From: an uncultured Bacteroidales bacterium
Lineage (GTDB): Bacteria; Bacteroidota; Bacteroidia; Bacteroidales; UBA932
Reading direction: 5' to 3'
Length of the DNA stretch: 6,542 nucleotides
Assembly: GCA_946184255.1 (NCBI GenBank)
Contig: CAMHFA010000067.1
Coordinates: 1-6,542 of the forward strand
A program made the position numbers and the translations under genes. Under the pieces are notes generated by a model. That model was not told the origin of the DNA and made no database searches. It saw nothing but the letters and a program-made list of their open reading frames with translations. The stretch's first letter is position 1. Every line of letters begins with the position of its first letter. Shown in pieces: positions 1-6,542 of this stretch.

Positions 1-343
1 ACTTTTCCCACTGCTCTTCGTTCAGCACCCTTTGCATCGCCACGTAGATCTTCTCGGCCCACTTGTCGTTGGCCTTGGTGTAAAGATCCATGCTGGAGAC
101 CTTGGCTTCCTGGAGTCCGTCCAGTTCCTCCTGCATGGCACGGTAGTCATGGTTGAGGATTGAGTCGGTGTAGAATACCTGCCAATCTTCCAACTTTAGG
201 GTGGTTTCGAGTTTTTCAATCTCCTTTTGGATGAATTCAGCCATCTTCTTTTCCTTCTCCTCGGGACTCATCTGCTGTTGCTGGGCGAAGGCTGCTCCGG
301 TTGAAAAGAGCAGAGCCAGTGCCGCAAACAATATTTTTTTCAT
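1..343 (-). CDS. Small secreted helical protein, function unknown (3' end outside window)
   Basis: The reading frame starts at the ATG complementary to 341-343 and stays open for 114 codons to the window edge, so the C-terminus is missing. Residues 1-20 form a clear type I signal peptide: MKK, a hydrophobic core of Ile, Leu, Phe and Ala, then a cleavage site after GAAFA followed by four glutamines. The mature part is charged and predicted almost wholly helical, with a lysine/glutamate-rich stretch (about 27-51) and then LEDWQVFY and LNEEQWEK segments. This L-x-x-x-Q pattern late in a small periplasmic helical protein recalls the LTXXQ/Spy-CpxP type, but the match is loose and I would not name it so. 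It is transcribed divergently from the peptidase operon and has its own promoter at 371-401. No catalytic motif is visible. The gene call is secure; the function is unknown. Confidence 0.85.
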   Translation of the reverse strand, partial: MKKILFAALALLFSTGAAFAQQQQMSPEEKEKKMAEFIQKEIEKLETTLKLEDWQVFYTDSILNHDYRAMQEELDGLQEAKVSSMDLYTKANDKWAEKIYVAMQRVLNEEQWEK

Positions 344-370
344 ATCTTTACAATTCATAAGATTAACGGA

Positions 371-401
371 CAAAATTAAGCAATATTAAAATAATCACAA
401 A
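371..401 (-). promoter_or_regulatory. Bacteroidota-type promoter for the minus-strand secreted protein gene
   Basis: Read on the minus strand, TTTG (complement of 398-401) is followed after 19 bases by TAATTTTG (complement of 371-378). This fits the known Bacteroides primary-sigma consensus TTTG (-33) and TAnnTTTG (-7) exactly, with ordinary spacing. The transcript would start roughly at 363-366, giving a short leader of about 20 bases before the ATG at 343. The -33 box touches the position just before the start codon of the divergent C69 gene, so this promoter fills almost the whole intergenic space. Confidence 0.65.
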
Positions 402-2147
402 ATGACCGGAAGATCAATCATGGGCGCTGTGTTGGCGTTTTCTCTTCTCCTGGCCGGAGGATCCAGGAGCAAAGCTTGTACCAACATCATCGTCACCAGG
501 GGTGCCAGCGCTGACAATTCGAACATCGTCTCCTATGCTGCAGACTCACACGTGCTTTATGGAGAGCTATATTACCACCCGGCAGCTTTATGGAAGCCGG
601 GAACAATGCTCGATGTAGTGGACTGGGATTCCTACAGGCCGCTTGGCAGCATCCCCCAGGTCAGCAGGACCTACAAGACTGTGGGCAACATGAACGAGTA
701 CCAGCTCATTATCGGCGAGACCACCTGGGGAGGACGCAGGGAACTCATGGACCGAAAGGGAATAATGGACTATGGTTCCTTGATCTACATCACCCTCCAG
801 AGGGCCAAGACTGCCAGGGAAGCCATCGAAACCATCGTCGCTCTTGCCAATGAATATGGTTACGCTTCTTCCGGAGAATCGTTCTCTATCGCCGACAAGA
901 ACGAGGCCTGGGTAATGGACCTTGTAGGGAAGGGACCTGACGAGAAGGGTATCAACTATGTCGCCATCAGGATTCCAGACGGATACATCTGCTCACATGC
1001 CAATCAGGTACGTATCCAGACTTTCCCCCAGAATGATCCTGAGAACTGTATCTATGCTCCCGGAATGATCGATTTCGCAAGGAAGCACGGCTGGTTCAGC
1101 GGCGAGGACAAGGATTTTGACTTCAGCGCAGCTTTCGGTCCGGTGAGCTTCAGTGGAGCAAGGGGTTGCGACGCCAGGGCATGGAGCGCTTTCAACATCC
1201 TGACCGGCGGTGAATTTACTTATGAGAAGGATGGCAAGATGGTCACTGAACCTGCTTCTGCCTACTATGATTACATCACCGGCAAGAACCTCAATCACAG
1301 GTTGCCGCTCTTTGTGAAGCCCTCCAAGAAGATCACAGTCAAGAACGTTGCAGATGCCATGAGGGACCACTACGAGGGTACTCCTCTCGACATGACCACC
1401 GACATCGGAGCCGGTGGCAACGCCCTCCCTTACAGATGGAGGCCGATGGGCTTCGAGAAAGACGGCTGGAATTATGTCAACGAGAGAGCTATCGCCACCC
1501 AGCAGACCGGTTTCTGGTTTGTCGCCCAGGCCAGGCATGACCTTCCCGACGTTGTCGGAGGAATTATCTGGTTCGGTACCGACGATGCTGCAACTTCTTA
1601 CATTACCCCCATATATTCCAACACCAACGAGGTTCCCGAGTGCTTCAAGGTCGGTAACGGCAGCATGCTGGAATATTCAAAGACCTCTTCGTTCTGGATC
1701 AACAACAGGGTTGCAAACGACTGCTACAAGGCTTATAACATTATGGCTCCGACCGTCCGGGAGGCCATCGACAAGTTCGAGAACGACCAGATGTTCTCCA
1801 AGGTGGCAGAGATGGATGCCAAGGCCTTGGCCGCTTACAATTCAATCCTGCCCAAGGCTGAAAAGAAGGGTCTTGACAGCAAGGACTGGTTCGCCCCAGT
1901 CAAGAAGATGCTGACGGATTACTCTGTGAACACTGCCCAGCGTCAGTTCTGGAACTGGGTGGAATTGGAAGAGATGATCACCGTGAAGTTCATCGACGGT
2001 AATGTCAAGGCACAGGAAGAAGACGGCAGTTTCAAGCACTCAAGGTATAATGACGGCACTCCCGCAGGTATCACCAACCCTGGTTATACGGACAAGTGGA
2101 AGGAAGCGGTCATCAAGGACCACGGAGATGTGATCCGTGTAAGGTAA
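402..2147 (+). CDS. Secreted C69-family dipeptidase (Ntn hydrolase)
   Basis: This 581-residue protein belongs to peptidase family C69 (PepD-like), N-terminal-nucleophile hydrolases that split a broad range of dipeptides. Residues 1-25 form a signal peptide. The motif ACTNII follows at 25-30, so Cys26 is the predicted nucleophile and becomes the mature N-terminus once signal peptidase cuts after S-K-A. Other family blocks are ETTWGGR (about 106-112), the ICSHANQVRI block near 196-205 and the GARGCDARAW block near 252-261. The length matches the long Bacteroidota forms rather than the roughly 470-residue lactobacillar PepD. The DGS triplet often seen after the nucleophile block reads DNS here (38-40). 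The ATG at 402 is preferred because an in-frame TAA lies at 387-389 and this start keeps an arginine in the n-region; the ATG at 420 is an alternative. The site is the periplasm or cell surface. The stop overlaps the start of the S46 gene. Confidence 0.9.
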   Translation: MTGRSIMGAVLAFSLLLAGGSRSKACTNIIVTRGASADNSNIVSYAADSHVLYGELYYHPAALWKPGTMLDVVDWDSYRPLGSIPQVSRTYKTVGNMNEYQLIIGETTWGGRRELMDRKGIMDYGSLIYITLQRAKTAREAIETIVALANEYGYASSGESFSIADKNEAWVMDLVGKGPDEKGINYVAIRIPDGYICSHANQVRIQTFPQNDPENCIYAPGMIDFARKHGWFSGEDKDFDFSAAFGPVSFSGARGCDARAWSAFNILTGGEFTYEKDGKMVTEPASAYYDYITGKNLNHRLPLFVKPSKKITVKNVADAMRDHYEGTPLDMTTDIGAGGNALPYRWRPMGFEKDGWNYVNERAIATQQTGFWFVAQARHDLPDVVGGIIWFGTDDAATSYITPIYSNTNEVPECFKVGNGSMLEYSKTSSFWINNRVANDCYKAYNIMAPTVREAIDKFENDQMFSKVAEMDAKALAAYNSILPKAEKKGLDSKDWFAPVKKMLTDYSVNTAQRQFWNWVELEEMITVKFIDGNVKAQEEDGSFKHSRYNDGTPAGITNPGYTDKWKEAVIKDHGDVIRVR

Positions 2148-2149
2148 TG
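2145..2149 (+). promoter_or_regulatory. TAATG stop/start overlap (C69 dipeptidase to S46 peptidase)
   Basis: The TAA stop of the C69 gene and the ATG of the S46 gene share the A at 2147. AAGG lies only two bases upstream, too close to be a normal ribosome binding site. The arrangement suggests that ribosomes ending the first gene re-initiate on the second (translational coupling). The overlap also decides the S46 start: an upstream in-frame ATG at 2096 lies inside the C69 gene and would put 17 polar, charged residues ahead of the signal peptide. Confidence 0.75.
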
Positions 2150-4234
2150 AAGTTATCAAGGTTTATAATCACTGTATTTGCCTTTCTCATTCCGGCGCTT
2201 TCCCACGCCGATGAAGGGATGTGGCTTATCCAGGACATCAATTCAGCCCTGGAAAAGAACATGAGGGCCCGCGGCCTCAAATTGTCAGCCAGGGAGATCT
2301 TCAATGCCGATGCTCCCGGGACAACCGTTTCCGACGCAGTGGTCTCTATCGGTTTCTATTGCACCGGAAGTGTGATTTCCGACAATGGACTGATAATCAC
2401 CAACCACCATTGTGCCTATTCCAACATCGCTTCCCTGAGTACTCCGGAGCACGACTACCTTGAGGAAGGCTATTGGGCGATGTCATCGGAGCAGGAACTG
2501 CCCGTGGAAGGAGAGCATGTCTATTTCCTGAAAAGGGTTTTCGACGTGACGGACGAGGTAGCCGCCCTCGGGAAGCAGTACGATGAAGAAGGGAAGCCTT
2601 TTTCCCAGAGAAGGATAGCGTCAATTCTACAGAAAAGGTACGAAGAGAGCACGGGTCTTACATGCATCCTGAGTGAAATGTGGGCGGGGGAGAAATCTTA
2701 TATCTCAGCCTACAAGGTTTACGATGACGTCCGCCTGGTCGCTGCTCCTCCTGTGTGCATAGGATATTTTGGAGGGGAGACCGACAACTTCACCTGGCCC
2801 AGGCACAATTGTGATTTTGCAATCTACAGGATCTATGAGGATGGTGCGCCGGTAAGGAATGAGAAGAGCCTGAAAGTTTCATTGAAAGGTTATTCCCCGG
2901 GTTCATTTGCCATGGTGATCGGTTATCCTGGCAGGACTGACAGGTATGCTTCCTCTGCTGAGATCGATTATCAGGAGAAAGTGGTCCTGCCGGTTTCAAA
3001 CGAGATCAGGGGCAATCAGCTCAAGATCATGGCCAGGAGGATGGATGCCGATCCTTATGTAAGGCTCAAGTACTCCGACCGTTATTTCGTCTTGAGCAAC
3101 TCCCAAGTCAACAATGTTGGAATGGCAGAGTGTTACAGGCGTTTCCGGGTGAAGGATGAGAAACTTTCCCAGGAGCGCAGGATGAAGAACTGGATTGCCG
3201 GGGGAGATACCCGTACCGACCGCTGGGGGAACCTGATAGGTGATCTCACGGAAGCATATTCAAAGACCGCTTCGGTCGAGCGTGACAAGGCGGTTTTCAG
3301 GGAGACTATAATGCGCGGCACTTTCGTCGGAAGTTACCTGCTCCGCGCCTGGAATTCCAAGGATGTCAAGAAAGCCAAGGAGGTTTTGCTCTCCGCCATT
3401 GCGGAGACGGACCCGGATGTCGAGAAAGATCTTCTGGAATATGCCCTAAGGGAGTATTTCACCAATCTTGACAGTTACTACTTCGGCCCCTATCAGCGTT
3501 GGGTCCAGGATCGTTTCGGCTATGACTTCGCTTCCATGGCAAAATACCTCTGGGATGGAAGCCTCGCTTCTTCCAAGTCCAGGGTCGAGGCTATGGAAAC
3601 GATGGAGGAACTTGAGCAGGATCCTCTGAGAAGGTTTATTTCAGATTCCTCCATCTCCGTCTATAACGAAAGGAACGGTCATCAGGATCAACGGTCCAAG
3701 GCTGTCGAGCTGGAAACCGAGTACAAGAGGGCTCTTTATTGGATGAGATTCCAAAGTGGAGAGATTCAGTACCCGGATGCCAATTCAACCATGAGGATAA
3801 GCTATGGCAGGGTAGGTGGGTTCAGTCCCAATGACGGAGTCTGGCATGACTGGTATTCGACTCCGGCCGGTATTCTCCAGAAGTACGACCCTTCCAACCA
3901 TGATTACAACCTGAATGACCGCCAGAAGTATTTCCTTGAGAAGGATTTTTGGGGGCGTTGGGGCTTCAAGGTGGGAAAGAAAAGGCATGGGATGATAGTG
4001 GATTTCATAACTGACAACGACATTGCAGGAGGGAATTCAGGAAGTCCTGTACTGAATGCTGAAGGTGACCTCATCGGTTTGGCTTTCGATGGCAACCTGG
4101 AATCCCTTGCCAGCGACACCTCTTACACGGAGGGCTACAACAAGTGCGTCAACACCGACATCCGCTTCGTGATGTGGGTGCTTGAGAAATATGCGGGAAT
4201 GAAACGGATAATCAAGGAGATAGAGTTCTCCTGA
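2147..4234 (+). CDS. Secreted S46-family dipeptidyl peptidase, DPP7-like by specificity residue
   Basis: This 695-residue protein has the typical length and motifs of peptidase family S46 (DPP7/DPP11), chymotrypsin-fold serine enzymes that remove dipeptides from free N-termini of oligopeptides. A signal peptide covers about residues 1-21 (MKLSRFIITV start, hydrophobic core, LSHA cleavage site), so it acts in the periplasm. The catalytic triad is readable: His88 in TNHHC, Asp223 in RHNCDF and Ser631 in GGNSGSPV. Asp648 and Gly649 lie 17 and 18 residues after the serine. At the +18 position DPP11 enzymes carry Arg for Asp/Glu at P1 and DPP7-type enzymes carry Gly, so a DPP7-like preference for hydrophobic P1 is predicted. 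Cys72 and Cys89 fit the conserved disulfide beside the histidine. Cys204 and Cys222 look non-standard. It is the second gene of the unit and follows a dipeptidase that could use its products. The start at 2147 is chosen for the signal peptide and the TAATG overlap. Confidence 0.93.
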   Translation: MKLSRFIITVFAFLIPALSHADEGMWLIQDINSALEKNMRARGLKLSAREIFNADAPGTTVSDAVVSIGFYCTGSVISDNGLIITNHHCAYSNIASLSTPEHDYLEEGYWAMSSEQELPVEGEHVYFLKRVFDVTDEVAALGKQYDEEGKPFSQRRIASILQKRYEESTGLTCILSEMWAGEKSYISAYKVYDDVRLVAAPPVCIGYFGGETDNFTWPRHNCDFAIYRIYEDGAPVRNEKSLKVSLKGYSPGSFAMVIGYPGRTDRYASSAEIDYQEKVVLPVSNEIRGNQLKIMARRMDADPYVRLKYSDRYFVLSNSQVNNVGMAECYRRFRVKDEKLSQERRMKNWIAGGDTRTDRWGNLIGDLTEAYSKTASVERDKAVFRETIMRGTFVGSYLLRAWNSKDVKKAKEVLLSAIAETDPDVEKDLLEYALREYFTNLDSYYFGPYQRWVQDRFGYDFASMAKYLWDGSLASSKSRVEAMETMEELEQDPLRRFISDSSISVYNERNGHQDQRSKAVELETEYKRALYWMRFQSGEIQYPDANSTMRISYGRVGGFSPNDGVWHDWYSTPAGILQKYDPSNHDYNLNDRQKYFLEKDFWGRWGFKVGKKRHGMIVDFITDNDIAGGNSGSPVLNAEGDLIGLAFDGNLESLASDTSYTEGYNKCVNTDIRFVMWVLEKYAGMKRIIKEIEFS
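4215..4232 (+). repeat. Short inverted repeat at the end of the S46 gene
   Basis: AGGAGA (4215-4220) and TCTCCT (4227-4232) are perfect reverse complements around a six-base loop, and the right arm runs into the TGA stop. The left arm holds an AGGAG that resembles a Shine-Dalgarno core, but it is more than 30 bases before the kinase ATG at 4252. No T-run follows, so it is not an intrinsic terminator. It may be chance, or a weak RNA hairpin between the two genes. Confidence 0.25.
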
Positions 4235-4251
4235 CGCTTAATACCAGAGTT

Positions 4252-5178
4252 ATGAGAAAAGTCATAGGAATAGGGGAGACTGTCCTCGACATAGTTTTCC
4301 GCGGAGGCCAGCCACAGGCGGCGGTCCCGGGAGGATCCACATTCAATTCAATGATTTCCCTTGGAAGGTGCGGCATCCCGTCCGATTTCCTTTCCGAGTT
4401 CGGAGACGACAGGGTCGGTGCCATGATCAAGGATTTCATGAAGGAGAACGGAGTCACTCCGGACTATGTCAACATGCTGAAATCCAAGACTCCGCTCTCT
4501 CTTGCCTTCCTCAATGAGAAGAATGATGCCGAGTACATCTTCTACCGGGATGCCCAGGAAGAGCGTCCGGATTTCGTCTATCCTGAGATCGAAAAGGACG
4601 ACATAGTCCTGTTCGGTTCGTTCTATGCCCTCAATCCGGCTTGCCGGCCCCTGGTCAAACGCTTCCTGGAACATGCACGTGAAAAGGGAGCAATCCTCTA
4701 TTACGACGTCAATTTCCGTCCTTCCCATGTGAAGGATCTGGGAAACATCGGCAATGCCCTTTGGGAAAACTTTGAACTTGCCGATGTGGTGAGGGGCAGC
4801 CATGAGGATTTCATCACCCTGTTCGGCATCGGCGATGCGCAGAAGGTCTTCGATGAGAAGCTCTCTTCCCGTTGCAGCAACTTCATCTGCACCTTCGGAT
4901 CGGCACCCTTGCAGATTATCGACAGCAGGGGACCGGTCGGTGACTATCCTGTTGAGCCGATAAAGACTGTCAGCACCATCGGCGCGGGAGACAACTTCAA
5001 CGCCGGTTTCATCTACGGCCTGGTCAAGGACGGAATCACGGGAGAGATGCTCCGTAACGGTCTTTCCAAGAATCAATGGGACGATCTGGTGTCATGTGCC
5101 CAGAGTTTCTCAGCATGTTGCTGCCAGTCGTCATTCAATTACATTACTCCGGAATTTGCAGCCTCACACAGACTGTAA
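4252..5178 (+). CDS. PfkB-family carbohydrate kinase (fructokinase/ribokinase-like)
   Basis: This 308-residue cytoplasmic protein has the usual size and layout of PfkB/ribokinase-type sugar kinases, which transfer the ATP gamma-phosphate to a sugar hydroxyl. The N-terminal strand VIGIGETVLDI (4-14) leads to the substrate-side Asp13. The glycine motif PGGSTFN is at 26-32. DVNFRPS is at 152-158. The C-terminal signature STIGAGDNFNAGFI (241-254) places the catalytic base at Asp247 in GAGD, the anion hole. The first signature position is Ser241 where Asp is most common; the PROSITE PfkB pattern as I recall it allows Ser. There is no signal peptide. The sugar cannot be read from the sequence; fructose is the commonest guess for such Bacteroidota proteins. 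An unusual Cys-Cys-Cys run sits at 289-291. It starts 17 bases after the S46 stop, and its own stop overlaps the next start. A kinase within a peptidase unit is the odd member. Confidence 0.92.
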   Translation: MRKVIGIGETVLDIVFRGGQPQAAVPGGSTFNSMISLGRCGIPSDFLSEFGDDRVGAMIKDFMKENGVTPDYVNMLKSKTPLSLAFLNEKNDAEYIFYRDAQEERPDFVYPEIEKDDIVLFGSFYALNPACRPLVKRFLEHAREKGAILYYDVNFRPSHVKDLGNIGNALWENFELADVVRGSHEDFITLFGIGDAQKVFDEKLSSRCSNFICTFGSAPLQIIDSRGPVGDYPVEPIKTVSTIGAGDNFNAGFIYGLVKDGITGEMLRNGLSKNQWDDLVSCAQSFSACCCQSSFNYITPEFAASHRL

Positions 5179-5180
5179 TG
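5176..5180 (+). promoter_or_regulatory. TAATG stop/start overlap (sugar kinase to outer-membrane receptor)
   Basis: The kinase TAA and the receptor ATG share the A at 5178, the same arrangement as at 2145-2149. No Shine-Dalgarno-like sequence precedes it, so receptor translation probably depends on ribosomes that have finished the kinase. The predicted signal peptide beginning exactly at this ATG supports it as the true start. Confidence 0.75.
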
Positions 5181-6542
5181 ATTAAAAGGCTCCTCCTGGC
5201 ATCAGTTTCCATTATTATCTACCTCATTCCGGCTGTCTGCCAGACGGGGCGGGCAAGCCATATTGTTTCAGGGAAAGTGGTCGATGCCTCCGACGGTGCA
5301 CCGCTTCCTTCAGCAGACATCCTGGTAACGGATCTGGAGGACAGGATCATCACTTACGGGGCATCTGATTCCCTTGGTGTTTTCAACATTGGGAGCATTC
5401 CCTCAGGAGAGGTGCTTGTGCTTGTCAGGATGATGGGTTATGACACCTTTGTAAGCGACAAATTAACTTTAGGTACCGGATCGCCGGAAAGGCGTGACCT
5501 TGGAGTAATCAGCCTGGCACGTACTGCAGAAGGACTTCGTGAGGTGACTGTTACGGGAGAGAAGAACCGTATCGTGTACAAGCTTGACCGTCAGCAAATC
5601 AGCGCTTCTTCTTCCGTGACGGCCTCGGGAGGTACCGCCGTTGACATCCTTTCCGGACTGCCTTCTGTCCTCGTGGACAGTGACGGTAACCTTAGTTTCC
5701 GTGGAAGTACCCGCTTCCTTGTCTATGTTGATGGAAAGCCCAGTCCACTTGAAGGGACATCCGCTCTCCAGCAGATCCCTGCAGCTTCGGTTGAGGACAT
5801 CGAGATCCTTACCACACCATCCGCCAGGTACAGGACTGACGGCGATGCCGGAATAATCAACATTACCACCAAGAAATCCCTGTCCGACCAGTGGAGCGGA
5901 CTTTTCACCGCCACCGGGAGCACTCTTGGCACCTGGGGGTTTGACGGTACACTCAATTACCGTAAGGGAAGGAACAACTGGTATGCTGGAGGTAATCTCC
6001 AGCAGATCAAGGGACGAAGCGAATTCACCCAGGAGAAGAATACCGAGGTTCTGGGGATAGAGACCACCTCCATTTCGGAAGGAGAGAGGTGGAGCCGCAA
6101 CGGGAGCTATGTCGGAAGGGCTGGCTGGCAGTATTCAGATGGCAGGAAGCACAACCTGTCACTCGATGCCCAGGCCGGAAGGACCGACTACTGGAGGGGA
6201 GGTGACATGCGTTATGATGAAACCAGGAAGTATAGTGGAGAAGGCAGGCAGGAGAAATCCCTTTATGACTCACATGACCGTTATAATCTGAGGAAAGACC
6301 TTTTCCAGGCCTCTTTGGACTATGTCTGGAGACCTGACGAGAAGAATGAAATCGCCCTCCAGAACCGCTTCAGGTACGACGGGTACAGCATTGAATATAC
6401 CGAGAGCAACATGTTCGACAGTTCCGGCAACCGTTATGAGGGTACGAGGGGCTACGAAGAGGAGCACCACTGGGATTGTGACGGTTCTCTGACCTACAAG
6501 CTATCCTATCGGGAAGGTGGTCAGTTCGAGGCCGGTTACCAG
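5178..6542 (+). CDS. TonB-dependent-receptor-like outer-membrane beta-barrel protein (3' end outside window)
   Basis: An uninterrupted frame of 455 codons runs from the ATG at 5178 to the window edge, so the C-terminal barrel is missing. Residues 1-22 or so form a signal peptide (MIKR, then a Leu/Ile-rich core). Residues 29-112 are a carboxypeptidase-D regulatory-like beta-sandwich (VSGKVVDASDGAPLPSADI start), the N-terminal extension common in Bacteroidota receptors. A plug-like domain covers about 122-232: VTVTG at 123-127, AVDILSGLPSV at 154-164, FLVYVDGKP at 180-188, VEDIEILTTPSARY at 205-218 and GIINITTKK at 225-233. Barrel-like strands with many Tyr, Trp, Asn and Gly start near 237. The order fits the outer-membrane beta-barrel (PF14905-type) relatives of SusC. 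No SusD partner is seen inside the window. It probably sits in the outer membrane and either imports a substrate or exports one; the substrate is unknown. It is the fourth gene of the unit. Confidence 0.9.
   Translation, partial: MIKRLLLASVSIIIYLIPAVCQTGRASHIVSGKVVDASDGAPLPSADILVTDLEDRIITYGASDSLGVFNIGSIPSGEVLVLVRMMGYDTFVSDKLTLGTGSPERRDLGVISLARTAEGLREVTVTGEKNRIVYKLDRQQISASSSVTASGGTAVDILSGLPSVLVDSDGNLSFRGSTRFLVYVDGKPSPLEGTSALQQIPAASVEDIEILTTPSARYRTDGDAGIINITTKKSLSDQWSGLFTATGSTLGTWGFDGTLNYRKGRNNWYAGGNLQQIKGRSEFTQEKNTEVLGIETTSISEGERWSRNGSYVGRAGWQYSDGRKHNLSLDAQAGRTDYWRGGDMRYDETRKYSGEGRQEKSLYDSHDRYNLRKDLFQASLDYVWRPDEKNEIALQNRFRYDGYSIEYTESNMFDSSGNRYEGTRGYEEEHHWDCDGSLTYKLSYREGGQFEAGYQ

Noticed and set aside
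343..350. TATCTTTA as a -7 promoter box for the peptidase operon
   Set aside because: The last base differs from TAnnTTTG and no TTTG lies at the right distance upstream; too weak to list as a feature.
201..389. Plus-strand open frame of 62 codons rich in Ser and Phe
   Set aside because: It is the reverse of the minus-strand secreted protein gene, whose signal peptide, start codon and promoter are convincing.
993..1914. Open frames on the minus strand (993-1538) and in another plus frame (1414-1914) inside the C69 gene
   Set aside because: The translations show no domain-like pattern (the plus-frame one is rich in Arg, Pro and Ser) and both overlap a gene with clear C69 motifs.
2096..2146. 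Upstream in-frame ATG for the S46 peptidase
   Set aside because: It would add 17 charged residues from within the C69 gene before the signal peptide; the ATG at 2147 gives a normal signal peptide and a TAATG junction.
4215..4251. Hairpin AGGAGA/TCTCCT as a terminator or ribosome binding site between the S46 gene and the kinase
   Set aside because: The stem is only six pairs, there is no T-run, and AGGAG is over 30 bases from the start codon, so neither role is supported.
4348..5076. Long open frame (242 codons) on the minus strand across the sugar kinase gene
   Set aside because: It lies wholly inside a well-supported kinase gene, has no recognisable family motif or signal peptide and no promoter, and is explained by the codon bias of the sense gene.

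Overview
The window looks like chromosomal DNA from a Bacteroidales-type bacterium (phylum Bacteroidota) with roughly balanced base composition. Four things point there. The protein families are characteristic: an S46 dipeptidyl peptidase, a long secreted C69 dipeptidase, and an outer-membrane beta-barrel receptor with a carboxypeptidase-regulatory-like N-terminal domain. The intergenic region carries a TTTG / TAnnTTTG promoter of the Bacteroidota primary sigma factor type. Start codons have A/T-rich or uninformative upstream sequence instead of clear Shine-Dalgarno sites. Arginine is very often encoded by AGG. An uncultured gut or rumen Bacteroidales lineage is my guess, but the genus cannot be fixed from the sequence alone.

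Layout. Positions 1-343 (minus strand) hold the 5' part of a small secreted, helical, charged protein of unknown function, cut by the window edge. A 58-base A/T-rich divergent intergenic region follows (344-401), with a good promoter for the minus-strand gene. From 402 to the right edge four plus-strand genes are packed head to tail: a secreted C69 (Ntn-hydrolase) dipeptidase (402-2147), a secreted S46 dipeptidyl peptidase of predicted DPP7-like specificity (2147-4234), a cytoplasmic PfkB-family sugar kinase (4252-5178), and the first 455 codons of a TonB-dependent-receptor-like outer-membrane protein (5178 to beyond 6542). Two of the three junctions are TAATG stop/start overlaps that share one A; the third gap is 17 bases. 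This strongly suggests one co-transcribed, translationally coupled unit.

How they may work together (inference). The S46 enzyme would trim dipeptides from the N-termini of oligopeptides in the periplasm. The C69 enzyme would split dipeptides into amino acids. The outer-membrane protein could bring in peptides or another substrate. The sugar kinase does not fit a pure peptide pathway and is the odd member; it may point to glycopeptide or mixed substrates, or only to loose co-regulation. No RNA gene, CRISPR array, insertion sequence or clear terminator was seen. No wholly new system is evident. The most unusual detail is a pair of apparently non-standard cysteines flanking the substrate-binding segment of the S46 peptidase.
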